NCBI GenBank assembly: GCA_036386415.1
Contig: DASVVT010000015.1
Coordinates: 1 to 64,000, forward strand
Length of the DNA: 64,000 bases
Source of the DNA: DASVVT01 sp036386415
GTDB taxonomy: Bacteria; Acidobacteriota; Blastocatellia; Pyrinomonadales; Pyrinomonadaceae
Reading direction: 5' to 3'
The position numbers were made by a program, and so were the translations under genes. Of this stretch, positions 1-8,894 are shown piece after piece; the stretch's first letter is position 1, and each line of letters starts with the position of its first letter. The notes beneath the pieces are model-generated. The model was not told the DNA's origin. It saw only the letters and a list, made by a program, of their open reading frames with translations, and made no database searches.

Positions 1-46
1 AAGAAATCGCGTCTTAATCTTAGCGCCTTTGCGTCTTGGCGTGAGG
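1..46. repeat. Right arm of an ACGCAAAGG-type palindromic repeat, cut by the window edge
   Basis: The first 46 bases (CTTAGCGCCTTTGCGTCTTGG and flanks) match the right arm of the complete palindrome at 60749-60821, which also reads TCTTAGCGCC...CTTTGCGTGAG. The left arm would lie upstream of the window. This is the first of about a dozen copies of this family (called family A below). Confidence 0.6.
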
Positions 47-58
47 CTTTCCCCCATT

Positions 59-346
59 ATGAAGTTCTCTTTTGAAGTGGGCACAGAGGAGCGGCACACG
101 GTCGAGTTTGACTTCGATTCGATGCGGGGAAATCTGAGCATCAAGGTCGATGGTCAGAGGGTCGTCACAGACTTTCGCATGCTCTCTTTACGTTTGACCG
201 TCGCATACAGCTTCAACGTCGGAGAGCGCGAGCGACATGCGGTCAGAATCGAGAAGCAGCGGAAGCTGTTTCTGGCCGGACTGCGTAAACAGAAGTACCG
301 CGTCTTTGTCGATGAGCGATTGATCAAGGGGTATGAGGGCTTTTAG
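59..346 (+). CDS. Small hypothetical protein
   Basis: A 95-residue protein with no domain I recognise. It is rich in beta-type alternation (FSFEVGTEERHTVEFDFD...) and has two similar segments, 'GTEERHTVEFDFD' and 'GERERHAVRIEKQ', each followed by a stretch of hydrophobic residues, so it may be an internally duplicated beta-sandwich. An in-frame TTG at 29 lies inside the upstream repeat, so I chose the ATG at 59. It converges on lpxB: its TAG stop overlaps the lpxB stop by two bases. No signal peptide or membrane segment is visible. Function unknown. Confidence 0.6.
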   Translation: MKFSFEVGTEERHTVEFDFDSMRGNLSIKVDGQRVVTDFRMLSLRLTVAYSFNVGERERHAVRIEKQRKLFLAGLRKQKYRVFVDERLIKGYEGF

Positions 347-1557
347 CCTCTCTCCGCTCTCCATGAACGAACTGCTTTGAGGACGCTACGGGCAGCGCGC
401 GCGGATGCGCCGCCCGCGCCGAGCCTCGCGGTCGCTTCACGAAGCCGCCCGCGCATCTCCATGTTTCTCTCTGCATCAAGCAGCGCCGCTAACTCTTCGG
501 CAAGGCGCTCTCCGCTTAAATCATCCTGTATCAATTCGGTCGCCAGCCGCTCGCCCGCGATCAGGTTGATGAGACCGACGTGCTCAGAGTTGATCAGACG
601 CCCGAGCGTCTGCCAGTTAAGCCTCGATTCCTTGTAGACGATGACGAGCGGCGTGCCGATGATCGCGGCTTCGAGCGTCGCCGTGCCGCTGGCGATGGCG
701 GCCACATCGGCTGCCGCCAGCGCTTCGCGCGTCGCATGCTGCGTGATGCGCAGCACTGCGGGCGCAGGCTGTAGACCGTTCCTTGAAGCCGCGTCGATGA
801 GCGCCCTGACTTCAGCCGGTTGCCTGCTCGGAGCCAGGGCGATGACGAACTGCGTCTCAGGACGCGCGCGTGCGAGGCGCGCCGCGCCGTCCAGCATTGG
901 CGGCAGAATCCGCTGAAGCTCTTTGTGACGACTGCCGGGCAGCAGCGCGACGATGGGGCGGGACTGATCCAGATCGTTGCGCTGGCAGAACTCCGCGCGC
1001 CCGTACCCTGGCCGCACCTCGCCCGTCAGCGGATGGCCGACGAACTCCACCTGTTCGATTCCGCGCTCCTCGTACCAAACGGGCTCGAAGGGAAGGATGG
1101 CGAGCATGAGGTCTACGTCGCGGCGTATGTTGCGCACGCGGTAAGAGCGCCAAGCCCAGAGCTGCGGGCTGATGTAGTAGATGATGCGCAATCCACGGCG
1201 ATGAAGCGCTCGCGCCAGGCGCAGGTTGAAGTCAGGCCAATCGACGAGGATGACCGCATCCGGACGTCTTTCCAGCGCCTCGCGTTTGAGAGCGCGGTAG
1301 GCGCGCCAGAACCTGGGCAGAGCGCCGGCCACCTCTACGAGTCCCAGGATCGCCAGATCGTCTGAGCGGACAATCGATTCGACCCCGCGAGCGCGCATCT
1401 GCGTACCCGTCGCGCCGAAGAATTCAAACTCCGCCTGCGGCTCACCTTCACGCAGGGCGTCCACCAGCGCCGCCGCGTGCGCGTCGCCCGAAGGCTCGCC
1501 CGCCACGATCATCAAGCGCAATTTTTCGGCGGGCTGAGCGGTCATCACAAACATCAT
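343..1557 (-). CDS. lpxB: Lipid-A-disaccharide synthase LpxB
   Basis: LpxB joins UDP-2,3-diacylglucosamine to lipid X, forming the lipid A disaccharide at the inner face of the cytoplasmic membrane (GT19 family). The 404-residue length fits the family. The N-terminal motif VAGEPSGD (about residues 18-25), the segment VDWPDFN, YYISPQLWAW, and LLPGSRHKE are hallmarks I recognise. The annotated start gives MMFVMTAQ; the Met at residue 5 is also possible. The gene is divergent from lptD, 390 bp away, so lipid A synthesis and LPS export sit together. This supports a diderm, LPS-bearing host. Confidence 0.95.
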   Translation of the reverse strand: MMFVMTAQPAEKLRLMIVAGEPSGDAHAAALVDALREGEPQAEFEFFGATGTQMRARGVESIVRSDDLAILGLVEVAGALPRFWRAYRALKREALERRPDAVILVDWPDFNLRLARALHRRGLRIIYYISPQLWAWRSYRVRNIRRDVDLMLAILPFEPVWYEERGIEQVEFVGHPLTGEVRPGYGRAEFCQRNDLDQSRPIVALLPGSRHKELQRILPPMLDGAARLARARPETQFVIALAPSRQPAEVRALIDAASRNGLQPAPAVLRITQHATREALAAADVAAIASGTATLEAAIIGTPLVIVYKESRLNWQTLGRLINSEHVGLINLIAGERLATELIQDDLSGERLAEELAALLDAERNMEMRGRLREATARLGAGGASARAARSVLKAVRSWRAERG

Positions 1558-1598
1558 ACCAGAAGGGAAAAGATGGATTTAAAAGCCACGGAGTGGTG

Positions 1599-1805
1599 GC
1601 CGTATCAGTAGCCCACGACTAGAGGAGTGGGTTCAAGAGCCGAATACAAATCCGAAGCCCCGGCAGGGGCGACATATATTGCCAGCTTGCCGAGCACATC
1701 CATTGAGATAATGCAGCCCTCTTCGAGGGCTTATTCCTATTACTTGCGCTCAAACCCACGACCGGCGTCGTGGGCTACTGATACGGCTGCCCCTGCCGGG
1801 GCTTC
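1599..1805. repeat. Compound inverted-repeat element between lpxB and lptD
   Basis: A 21-bp sequence at 1599-1619 (GCCGTATCAGTAGCCCACGA C) is repeated exactly in inverse orientation at 1767-1787. A second 17-bp inverted pair is at 1654-1670 and 1789-1805, itself centred on the self-complementary CCCCGGCAGGGGC. The pairs interlock rather than nest, so the full element cannot fold as one simple hairpin. An open frame running through it (1627-1899) looks spurious. No other copy is in the window. Confidence 0.8.
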
Positions 1806-1950
1806 TTATCGACGATTCGCTTTTCTTTTGTTGCTGGCGCGTGTTAGCATCGCCCCGCTTTCTGAACCAAAATGGCGCGCCTGCTGTCTGGCTGGTTGAA
1901 ATCGAAGGACGCGCCCGATACTCAGCCCCCGGAGGTCTGCGGCTCGTCTT

Positions 1951-4488
1951 TTGCGCACCGTTTTTTCCGCATTCAAGTTTGATCTCCTCTTCAAGCTCGC
2001 GATAGCGTGCGCCGTCCTGGCCTGTGCATCCGTAGCGCGGCCTCTGCTCGCGCAGCAGCCGAATCCGGTTGACCGTCAGGTCACAAATCCGATGACCGAC
2101 ACGCCGAACGTCAACCCGCTGACACAGGAGCAGCCCATCAGACCGCGCCTGCCGGTCAAAACTTCGGACACCTCCGGGTCTACGCAGGAATTGGACGTGC
2201 GCGCAGACCGTGCAAATACCACCGGCCCCGAAAATGCGCGCGTCATTGTGTACGAGGGCAACGTGGATGCGCGCATCGGAGCGTACCGCCTTCAGGCAGA
2301 TAAGATCAGCGTCTTTGAAGCGAGCAACCGCGTCGTCGCCGAAGGCAACGTCGTCTTCGACCAGGGGCAGCAGCGCATCACTGGCAAGCGCGCCGAATGG
2401 AACTACGCGACCAAGCTCGGCTTCTTCGTTGATTCGACGGGGTTCACGAATCAGACGCTGGATGGCACGATTATCTATTTCACAGCCGATTCGGTCGAGA
2501 AGGTCAGCGCCGACACCATCGTCGCCGTCAACGCTGTGCTGACGGCCTGCGAAGATAGCGTGCCGAAATGGAGTTTCAAGACGGGGCGCGCGACCATCAA
2601 GATGGGCGACCGCGTGCGCGTCTCAACTCCCACTTTTCGCGTCAAGGGCGTGCCCATCGTCTATCTCCCTTATGCTTCGATCTCAATCAAGCGACAGGAT
2701 CGCGCTTCGGGTTTTCTGACGCCGACTTTCAGCGGCTCGGGCAACAAGGGCTTTCGCATCTCCAATGCCTACTATCAAACGTTGGGGCGCTCGGCGGATG
2801 TGACGCTCAGAAGCGACATCTATACGGGACGCGGGCTCGGTTTCGGCATGGACTTTCGAACGCGCGCCAATTCGCGCTCGTTCCTCAACTTCGGTTTCTA
2901 CGCCGTCAAGGATCGCATCTTCGGAGAGAGCGCGAGCCCGCAGAACCCTGATCAGGGCGGCTCAAATTTTTACATCGAGGGCGTGCACTATTTCGCGAAC
3001 GGATTTTTGGCCGCCGCCGATGTCAACCTCACCTCGAATCTGGCCTACCGCCAAGTCTTCTCCGACACGATTCAACAGACCATCTCGCCCGAAGAGCGCT
3101 CGCAAATCTTCATCAACAAGAATTCGGGCGACTACAGCTTCAACTTTCTCGCGCGCTCGCAGGTCACGACGCTTCAGAGCGCGCGCATACGCACGCGCCA
3201 GTTGCCGAGCATCACGCTCGACAAACGTCCTTCGGCGCTACGCTACTTTGAGCGCATTCCGGTCTACTTCTCCTTTGAAGGCGGGCTCGAAGGCGTCAGC
3301 CGCAAAGAGACGCCGGACGACCTGGCGCTCTTCCTTTTGGAGACGAAGGGGCAGCCCGTCATTACGCCCTCAATGGTGCAGCGCTTGGATGTGCACCCGC
3401 GCTTTTCCATACCCTTCAATTATGGCGGGTGGTCTTTTACGCCGACCTTCGGCCTGCGCGCGACCTATTATTCGAATTCGATTGACCCGGCGACGCGCCT
3501 CATCCTGAGCCGCGATGTCGTGCGCGGCTACGGCGAGTTTGAGTTCGACGTGCGCCCGCCCGCCCTGGCGCGCAACTTCCGCCACCGCGACGGCTCGTTC
3601 TTCTTCCGCCACATCATCGAGCCCTATTTCATCTATCGGCGGCTGGGAGGCATCTCCAACTTCGAGCGCGTCATTCGGATAGACGATAAGGACGCTATCG
3701 CCGATACGAACGAGATCGAGTATGGCATCACGAACCGCTTCTTCACGCGCCGCTCGACGGAAAACGTGAGCAGCAAAGTCGTCCGCGCAGATGGCAACCG
3801 GCCACGCGCGCCTCTCGCAAGCCAGCCCTATGAAGCGCTGACGATCACCCTGCGCGGCAAGTATTTCTTCGACCCCTATTTTGGCGGCGCGCTCATCCCC
3901 GGACAGCGCAATCAGTTCTATCCGATCAACACCCTGTCGGGCTTCACCTACGGCGGCGTGCCGCGCCGCTGGTCGCCGATTAACGTCGAGGCGCGCTACC
4001 GGCCTAGAAGCGATCTGTTTACGGACGTGCGCTCGGATTTGGATGTGCAGAGCGGCGGCCTGCGCGCGCTCTCCTGGACGTTCGGCGTTAATCGCCCGCT
4101 CGTGCAGGCTTTTCAGACCTTCTACTACACGCGCGCCATCTCGCTGGCGCCGAGCCTGCGCCGTTTCGAGGATGCGCGCGGGTTCGAGCCGGGTACGCTG
4201 CCCGGAACGCAGTGGAGTCCCTCGGTCTTCCTCGGAAATCGAGAGCGCGGACTCTTCGGCGGCGTCTCGCTCTTCTTCGACTTCCAGCATCGCGGAAGCC
4301 CTTCGGGCAACTCCTCTTTGATCAGCTCGACCGTCACCGCCGGTTACGGCTGGGATTGCTGCGCCATCACCGTCCAGAACTTCACCTTCAACGTCGGCGT
4401 GCGCAACGAGAACCGGGTCGTCTTCAGTTTCCGCCTGAACGGCATCGGCACGTTCGGCACAGAGCAGATCGGCCAGCGCTTCCGTTAA
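1951..4488 (+). CDS. lptD: LPS-assembly outer-membrane protein LptD (OstA)
   Basis: LptD is the outer-membrane beta-barrel that inserts LPS into the outer leaflet. The 845-residue protein has an N-terminal signal peptide ending near ARPLLAQQ (about residue 35). A Pro/Thr/Asn-rich linker follows, then an OstA/LptA-like beta-jellyroll (about 80-230: 'VIVYEGNVDARIGAYRLQAD', 'VVAEGNVVFDQG'). The rest is a long aromatic-rich barrel region. The disulfide cysteines of E. coli LptD are not obvious. The start is a TTG; GGAGGT at 1931-1936 lies 14 nt upstream, a rather long spacing, so the exact start is uncertain. Its partner lptE is not in the window. Confidence 0.88.
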   Translation: MRTVFSAFKFDLLFKLAIACAVLACASVARPLLAQQPNPVDRQVTNPMTDTPNVNPLTQEQPIRPRLPVKTSDTSGSTQELDVRADRANTTGPENARVIVYEGNVDARIGAYRLQADKISVFEASNRVVAEGNVVFDQGQQRITGKRAEWNYATKLGFFVDSTGFTNQTLDGTIIYFTADSVEKVSADTIVAVNAVLTACEDSVPKWSFKTGRATIKMGDRVRVSTPTFRVKGVPIVYLPYASISIKRQDRASGFLTPTFSGSGNKGFRISNAYYQTLGRSADVTLRSDIYTGRGLGFGMDFRTRANSRSFLNFGFYAVKDRIFGESASPQNPDQGGSNFYIEGVHYFANGFLAAADVNLTSNLAYRQVFSDTIQQTISPEERSQIFINKNSGDYSFNFLARSQVTTLQSARIRTRQLPSITLDKRPSALRYFERIPVYFSFEGGLEGVSRKETPDDLALFLLETKGQPVITPSMVQRLDVHPRFSIPFNYGGWSFTPTFGLRATYYSNSIDPATRLILSRDVVRGYGEFEFDVRPPALARNFRHRDGSFFFRHIIEPYFIYRRLGGISNFERVIRIDDKDAIADTNEIEYGITNRFFTRRSTENVSSKVVRADGNRPRAPLASQPYEALTITLRGKYFFDPYFGGALIPGQRNQFYPINTLSGFTYGGVPRRWSPINVEARYRPRSDLFTDVRSDLDVQSGGLRALSWTFGVNRPLVQAFQTFYYTRAISLAPSLRRFEDARGFEPGTLPGTQWSPSVFLGNRERGLFGGVSLFFDFQHRGSPSGNSSLISSTVTAGYGWDCCAITVQNFTFNVGVRNENRVVFSFRLNGIGTFGTEQIGQRFR

Positions 4489-4494
4489 TTTTCT

Positions 4495-4590
4495 CAGCGC
4501 CCTTTGCGAAAATCCTTTGCGTACTTTGCGTTTAGAGAGGCGCTTTAAACGCAAAGTACGCAAAGGGTTTCGCAGAGAGCGCAAAAGGGT
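4495..4590. repeat. Family A palindromic repeat
   Basis: A perfect 21-bp inverted pair (4514-4534 and 4546-4566, core CCTTTGCGTACTTTGCG) with an 11-nt loop and longer imperfect outer arms. It begins 7 bp after the lptD stop and could form a strong 3'-end hairpin. The remaining intergenic stretch 4591-5010 shows no gene, RNA or promoter that I can support. Confidence 0.85.
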
Positions 4591-5010
4591 AATCTTTGCT
4601 GGCCGAGCCGTTTTCCGTGCATCTTCCGCGCGGGTTTTGGCATCAGAATTGTCGTTCAACTTTGGATGGCCGGACGGCTTTTCTCAAGCAGGTTCCCCGG
4701 CTGCCGATCTCTTTAAGCAGGATAGTTTAAGCGGGTTCAGGTAAGAGTCTTGCGCGCGACGCCTGGCGTAACGACCTCGTTTGATTTCGGACTGGTCGCT
4801 TGGCTGGGCGGTGCATTTGCGGTTACACTACGCTGGCGGCTCGGCAAATCTTCCTTGCGTTCATGCAAAGCTTACGCGTAAAATGCCAGCTTTTGAACGC
4901 CCAGGCGTTTTTTGTGAAGATCGGGCGCACGTTTTCATTTTAACTGGACGCTCCTTTTTTGACCTCTCTCTAAAATTTTTACCTGTGTTCTTATTTCGGA
5001 GGGTTTCCCT

Positions 5011-7368
5011 GTGAAGCAAGTTTTTCGTTTGTCGGTGGCGATCATCGCGCTGATCCTGATGGGCTACGCTGGCTCGGCATTCGGCCAGACGCCCACGCCG
5101 TCCGTTGATCCGTTCATCGCGCAGTTGTCCTCCTCGTCCCAGAACTCCTTTGCCGGCGGGGTCAGCGGCGATGGCCGCTTTATCGTCATCGAATCGACGG
5201 GTGACATCGGAACCAAAGAGCCCGGGTTGAGCCTCAACCCGAGTAATGCCGACGGTAATCGTGAAATCTTCCTGGTTGACTTTGCGCAGCGCCGTATCTT
5301 CCAGATCACCAATACCAAGAGCGCGCTCAAAGACGCGAACGGTTCGACGACCGACCGAAACAACATACGGGTCGAGGTCAGCAACAATAAGCCTGTCATC
5401 AGCACGGATGGCCGCTGGATCGCTTTCGGCTCGAACGCGACCGTTTCGGGGACGAATCTCAATCCGGGAAACTTCGACGGCAACGCCCAGAGTGCGGCTC
5501 TCACGTCGGATGGCAACACGGAGATCTTTCTTTATCAGGTTCCGGCGACGACGCCCGTCGATCTGGCGAGCGGAATCGAAGCTCCGTTCGTCAATCTGAG
5601 CACGGGCGCGTTTACGCGCGTGACAAACACGCCCGCGAGCCGACCGCCGCAAGAGGGCACGGCCAACACGTCGCCCTTTGTCGCGGACGATAACCGTAAC
5701 CCCTCGCTCAACGATAACGGCTCGCTGGTCGCGTTCACCTCTACGCGCGACATCATCCCGGGGCACAACGCTGAATCTATCCCGAACCCGGAAGTCTTCA
5801 TCTATAACCGGACGGGCAACAGCTTCACGCAGGTCACGGAGACACAGGGGATGTTCTTCTTCAATGAGAACCCCACGCTCTCCGGCCCGCCGCCGCCCGC
5901 CAACACGGTCGTCTCGTTTATCTCCAACGCCAACATCCCCGGAAGCAATAATCCGGAGAATAATGCCGAAATCTATTTCGCGAGCTTCAACGGCTCGGCG
6001 GTGACAGGCATTACGCAGGTGACGCGCACAACACCTTCGAGCGCAACCCCGATCGTCAATCTGATGAGCCCGGGGTCGCGCCGCCTGACACGCAACGGCA
6101 ACTTCATCACCTTTGAATCGACAGCTAATCTGGCAGGCGACGGAGCAATACAGTCTGGCTTTGCGATCTTCGTCTATAACATCGCCGCCAACACGTTCAC
6201 GCAGGTCGGCCCGCGCTCGCAGACAGGACAAACTGACCTGTTGATCCGCTTCCCGACCTTTACAGCCGATAACAGCACCCTGATCTTTACGTCAACTTTG
6301 AATCTGGATGTCAATGGCGCGGTGGCGTCGAGCGGGGGGTTGAACCCTGATCGTCGAGTGCAGCTCTTCTCGACACCCATTCCGGTGTCGGGCACGCCCG
6401 TTCGTCTCACACGCTTGACGAACACCCCGGCCAACGCCGTGCAGGGACAGATAACGCTGCAATCCTTCGCCAGCAACACGCAGGAGCGCGTCGTTTTCAC
6501 GCTCACGGGCGCGGAGCTTGGCGGCGGAAATTCCGACAGGTCTACCGAAGCCTTCTACCTGCTGGCGCGATCAGGAACCAATACGACCGCCACCGTCTCC
6601 TTCTTTACGGGGGCGAGCCGTCGTCCGGTGGTTAGTCCGAGTCCGGCCCCAACGCCTCCAGCCGTCGCGGGGCTTGCGCCCGGCATGCTCGGCATCATCA
6701 CTTCAAGCGTCGCCCTTGCGCCGTCCAATCAAAATGCCACGGGCGCGTCGAACCGGCGCACTCCGCCCCTGCCGATTGAGTTGAACGGCGTTTCTGTCTC
6801 CGTCAACGGCGCTGCCGCTGGCCTCTATTTCGTCGGCAACAGTCCGAGCGAGATCATGTTCGTCGTGCCCATCGGGCTCGCGCCTAATTCAGGGGCGACG
6901 GACACCTATCCGGTCGTCATCAACAACAACGGGACGATCATTCGCAGTACGCTACGCATCCTTCCGGCGCAGCCAGACCTCTTTTCGACGTCGGGCGGGG
7001 CAGGTGGACGCGCCATCATTTTCAATGTCACCAACCCGATGTTCGAGTTGGCCGAGCCGCCCGGCGGATTCCCCGTCACCACAGGTGGAATGCCCACAGT
7101 GCTCAGAATCGTCCTGACGGGCGTGCGCGGCGTGGCAGCCGCCAATGTGACGGTTCGGATCGGCTCGACCACTCTGACAGGCGCGGCGATCAAGTCTGTG
7201 GCGTCGCGTGATATGCCCGGCTTCGATCAAATAGACGTGCAGTTACCATCGTCGGCGGCACACTCTTGCAACGTCCCTGTGATCGTCAGCGTCACGGTCA
7301 ACGGTGTGACGTTCACCAGTCGCCCGGCTGACTCAGCGCCTGTCACGTCAATCGGGCCGTGCCCGTAA
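5011..7368 (+). CDS. Secreted PD40/TolB-like beta-propeller protein with Solibacter-type C-terminal domain
   Basis: A 785-residue exported protein with a signal peptide (about 1-26, cleavage near AFGQ). Residues about 40-520 contain repeated propeller-like blades of the PD40 type: 'SGDGRFIVIES', 'STDGRWIAFGSNA', 'NDNGSLVAFTST', 'TRNGNFITFEST', 'TADNSTLIFTST', each with a following 'EIFLY'/'EVFIYN' strand. The C-terminal 200 residues (APGMLGIITSS..., PLPIELNGVSVSVNG, 'SPSEIMFVVPIGLAP', 'VVINNNG') resemble the TIGR03437 domain described from Solibacter, by my recall. The GTG start at 5011 is preceded by CGGAGGG (4997-5003). Probably a surface or periplasmic protein; its ligand is unknown. Confidence 0.8.
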   Translation: MKQVFRLSVAIIALILMGYAGSAFGQTPTPSVDPFIAQLSSSSQNSFAGGVSGDGRFIVIESTGDIGTKEPGLSLNPSNADGNREIFLVDFAQRRIFQITNTKSALKDANGSTTDRNNIRVEVSNNKPVISTDGRWIAFGSNATVSGTNLNPGNFDGNAQSAALTSDGNTEIFLYQVPATTPVDLASGIEAPFVNLSTGAFTRVTNTPASRPPQEGTANTSPFVADDNRNPSLNDNGSLVAFTSTRDIIPGHNAESIPNPEVFIYNRTGNSFTQVTETQGMFFFNENPTLSGPPPPANTVVSFISNANIPGSNNPENNAEIYFASFNGSAVTGITQVTRTTPSSATPIVNLMSPGSRRLTRNGNFITFESTANLAGDGAIQSGFAIFVYNIAANTFTQVGPRSQTGQTDLLIRFPTFTADNSTLIFTSTLNLDVNGAVASSGGLNPDRRVQLFSTPIPVSGTPVRLTRLTNTPANAVQGQITLQSFASNTQERVVFTLTGAELGGGNSDRSTEAFYLLARSGTNTTATVSFFTGASRRPVVSPSPAPTPPAVAGLAPGMLGIITSSVALAPSNQNATGASNRRTPPLPIELNGVSVSVNGAAAGLYFVGNSPSEIMFVVPIGLAPNSGATDTYPVVINNNGTIIRSTLRILPAQPDLFSTSGGAGGRAIIFNVTNPMFELAEPPGGFPVTTGGMPTVLRIVLTGVRGVAAANVTVRIGSTTLTGAAIKSVASRDMPGFDQIDVQLPSSAAHSCNVPVIVSVTVNGVTFTSRPADSAPVTSIGPCP

Positions 7369-7392
7369 GACAGATATAAGCCTGTATGAAAG

Positions 7393-7433
7393 AGGGCTGA
7401 ACCTGGAGGCAATGAGCTTCCAGGTTCAGCCCT
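7393..7433 (+). terminator. Intrinsic terminator after the propeller gene
   Basis: A perfect 15-bp stem (7393-7407 pairs with 7419-7433; AGGGCTGAACCTGGA) with an 11-nt loop is followed by TTATCTATTT. It lies 25 bp past the stop of the 5011-7368 gene. Confidence 0.75.
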
Positions 7434-7597
7434 TTATCTATTTGCGATACTGACTCGAAGATATACTCTACATATCCATCGGCCATACCTTCGAGCATTC
7501 CAGGGAAGGCACTGTTTATGTCACGGACGCCCTCCCTCACGCTCGGGCTTGCGGCCTTAGAGCAATTTTCAATTGAGTGTCAGGAAAAGAAGAAGAA

Positions 7598-7691
7598 CCT
7601 TCAACGCAAAGGAAAGAGACGCAAAGGGCGCAAAGGTTCTTCTCCTTCGCCGCCTTTGCGCGTCCTTGCTTTGCGCCCTTTGCGTTGAAGG
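7598..7691. repeat. Family A palindromic repeat
   Basis: The arms CCTTCAACGCAAAGG...GGGCGCAAAGG and CCTTTGCGC...CCCTTTGCGTTGAAGG pair across a short pyrimidine-rich loop. The element lies between the two convergent terminators of the 7369-7787 gap. No gene is evident in that gap. Confidence 0.85.
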
Positions 7692-7732
7692 TTTTTCCAT
7701 ACGTGCTAATGAAATCCGCTCTAATGGACAAA

Positions 7733-7762
7733 AAAGGCCAGCTTCCCTTGAAGCTGGCCTTT
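7733..7762 (-). terminator. Intrinsic terminator for the 7788-8648 gene
   Basis: A perfect 12-bp stem (7733-7744 with 7751-7762; AAAGGCCAGCTT) and a 6-nt loop. Read on the minus strand, the stem is followed by a run of six T, the classic Rho-independent layout. It lies 26 bp beyond the stop codon of the minus-strand gene. Confidence 0.85.
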
Positions 7763-7787
7763 AGATGTTGCGAAAGAGCGCGTGCCC

Positions 7788-8648
7788 TTAGAACCTGTTG
7801 CGGTACAACGGGGAACTGAGAAAATTGTTGGTCACGGTGCGGTAGTTGTTGGTCGTGTTCAGGGTATTGAGCCACTTCGCAAAGTTGGTGTCCGGGTCAC
7901 GCTTGAAATAACCGAAGTAGCCAAGCGCCACGTAGGCTTCCTTGTAATACTTGTTATTGACCTCCGTGCCCTCAGCGATGGCGCGAAGCACCTGCGCGCG
8001 GGTCTTACGCCCGGCCTGTAGGTCGCTGATTAAAGTGTTGCGATTGGCGAGCGTCACTTTGGCCGCCGCAGCCAGCGCATCCACATATGCTGCCGGAGTC
8101 ATAGTTGCCGGGTACTTGGCCTTGAAGGCGGGTTTCAATACCCAGTTGTTGACGAACGTATTTTTGCTGGCTTCCAGTTGCGTGGCGGTCTGATACGGAG
8201 TGATCAGCTTCAGGTTCGGGCCGAACTCCGTGAATCTGGGCTTACGCGCGAAACTCGTGATGAAGAGCTTGTAAACGTACATCCCTCTTCCCACAAACTC
8301 GACCGAGTTGAAGAAAGATTGAGAGGCCGCGATACGGTCGCAGGACGTGTCGCCCTGGGCGCAGTTGTTGAGCTTGGTCAGGCGAGGACCGTAACTGGCC
8401 GAATCAGGCATACGGAAGAAGAAATCCACGTAGTGCTGTTGAAGGAAAAAGTCGTTATCGTCAATGGTGACGCGCCGGTTGGTGCCGGGACGTATGCGCA
8501 ACGGCTTCACCTTCGTATTGCCGAAGTACAGATCGGACGGGAGATTCGGATCGTCTGTGACGATTCTCAACGTCGGAGGCTGTTGACCCTGCCCCAAAAC
8601 AGTCAAGGCAGTGAGGGCGATTATTAGAACAGTAATAGCAAGCTTCAT
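7788..8648 (-). CDS. Secreted DUF4214-like protein
   Basis: A 286-residue exported protein with a signal peptide (1-20, cleavage near LGQGQQ). Residues about 60-110 contain 'DDNDFFLQQHYVDFFFRMPD', matching the signature of DUF4214 repeats (FVxQxYxDFLxRxPD). A second degenerate copy is near 'YKEAYVALGYFGYFKRDPD' (about 240-260). Two cysteines (NCAQGDTSC) may form a disulfide. DUF4214 proteins are common in acidobacterial secretomes, but their role is not established. The neighbouring methyltransferase also carries a DUF4214-like N-terminus, so the two may share a cell-surface role. A strong terminator follows the gene. Confidence 0.75.
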   Translation of the reverse strand: MKLAITVLIIALTALTVLGQGQQPPTLRIVTDDPNLPSDLYFGNTKVKPLRIRPGTNRRVTIDDNDFFLQQHYVDFFFRMPDSASYGPRLTKLNNCAQGDTSCDRIAASQSFFNSVEFVGRGMYVYKLFITSFARKPRFTEFGPNLKLITPYQTATQLEASKNTFVNNWVLKPAFKAKYPATMTPAAYVDALAAAAKVTLANRNTLISDLQAGRKTRAQVLRAIAEGTEVNNKYYKEAYVALGYFGYFKRDPDTNFAKWLNTLNTTNNYRTVTNNFLSSPLYRNRF

Positions 8649-8894
8649 CTGTACGACTCCTAATGATCTTTTGAACGAGGTTAAGAATTTACCAGAAAAA
8701 CTGAAAATGAGGGAGGGCCTTGGGTCATTCGCGCGAGAGGTGCTGCTGCTGCTGGCGCACCCTGATAGCCACTAATGAGTATAGAGTGCATGCTACCCCT
8801 TGTCAATCCGAATCCTTTTTAACTTTAGTGAATCCGCGCGAGATCAAAACCGCAGCCTGACAGCCCTCTATAAACGCTTGATTACCTTTAATTT

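Noticed and set aside
1627..1899. 90-codon plus-strand open frame before lptD
   Set aside because: Most of it lies inside the inverted-repeat element; translation is repeat-derived.
3370..4659. 429-codon open frame on the minus strand opposite lptD
   Set aside because: It is antisense to a well-supported barrel protein, its translation is Arg/Ala/Glu-rich with no family features, and GC-rich codon use makes such frames common.
4861..6231. 456-codon minus-strand open frame opposite the propeller gene
   Set aside because: Translation is Arg/Asp/Val-rich low-information sequence; the plus-strand gene has signal peptide, propeller repeats and a ribosome site.
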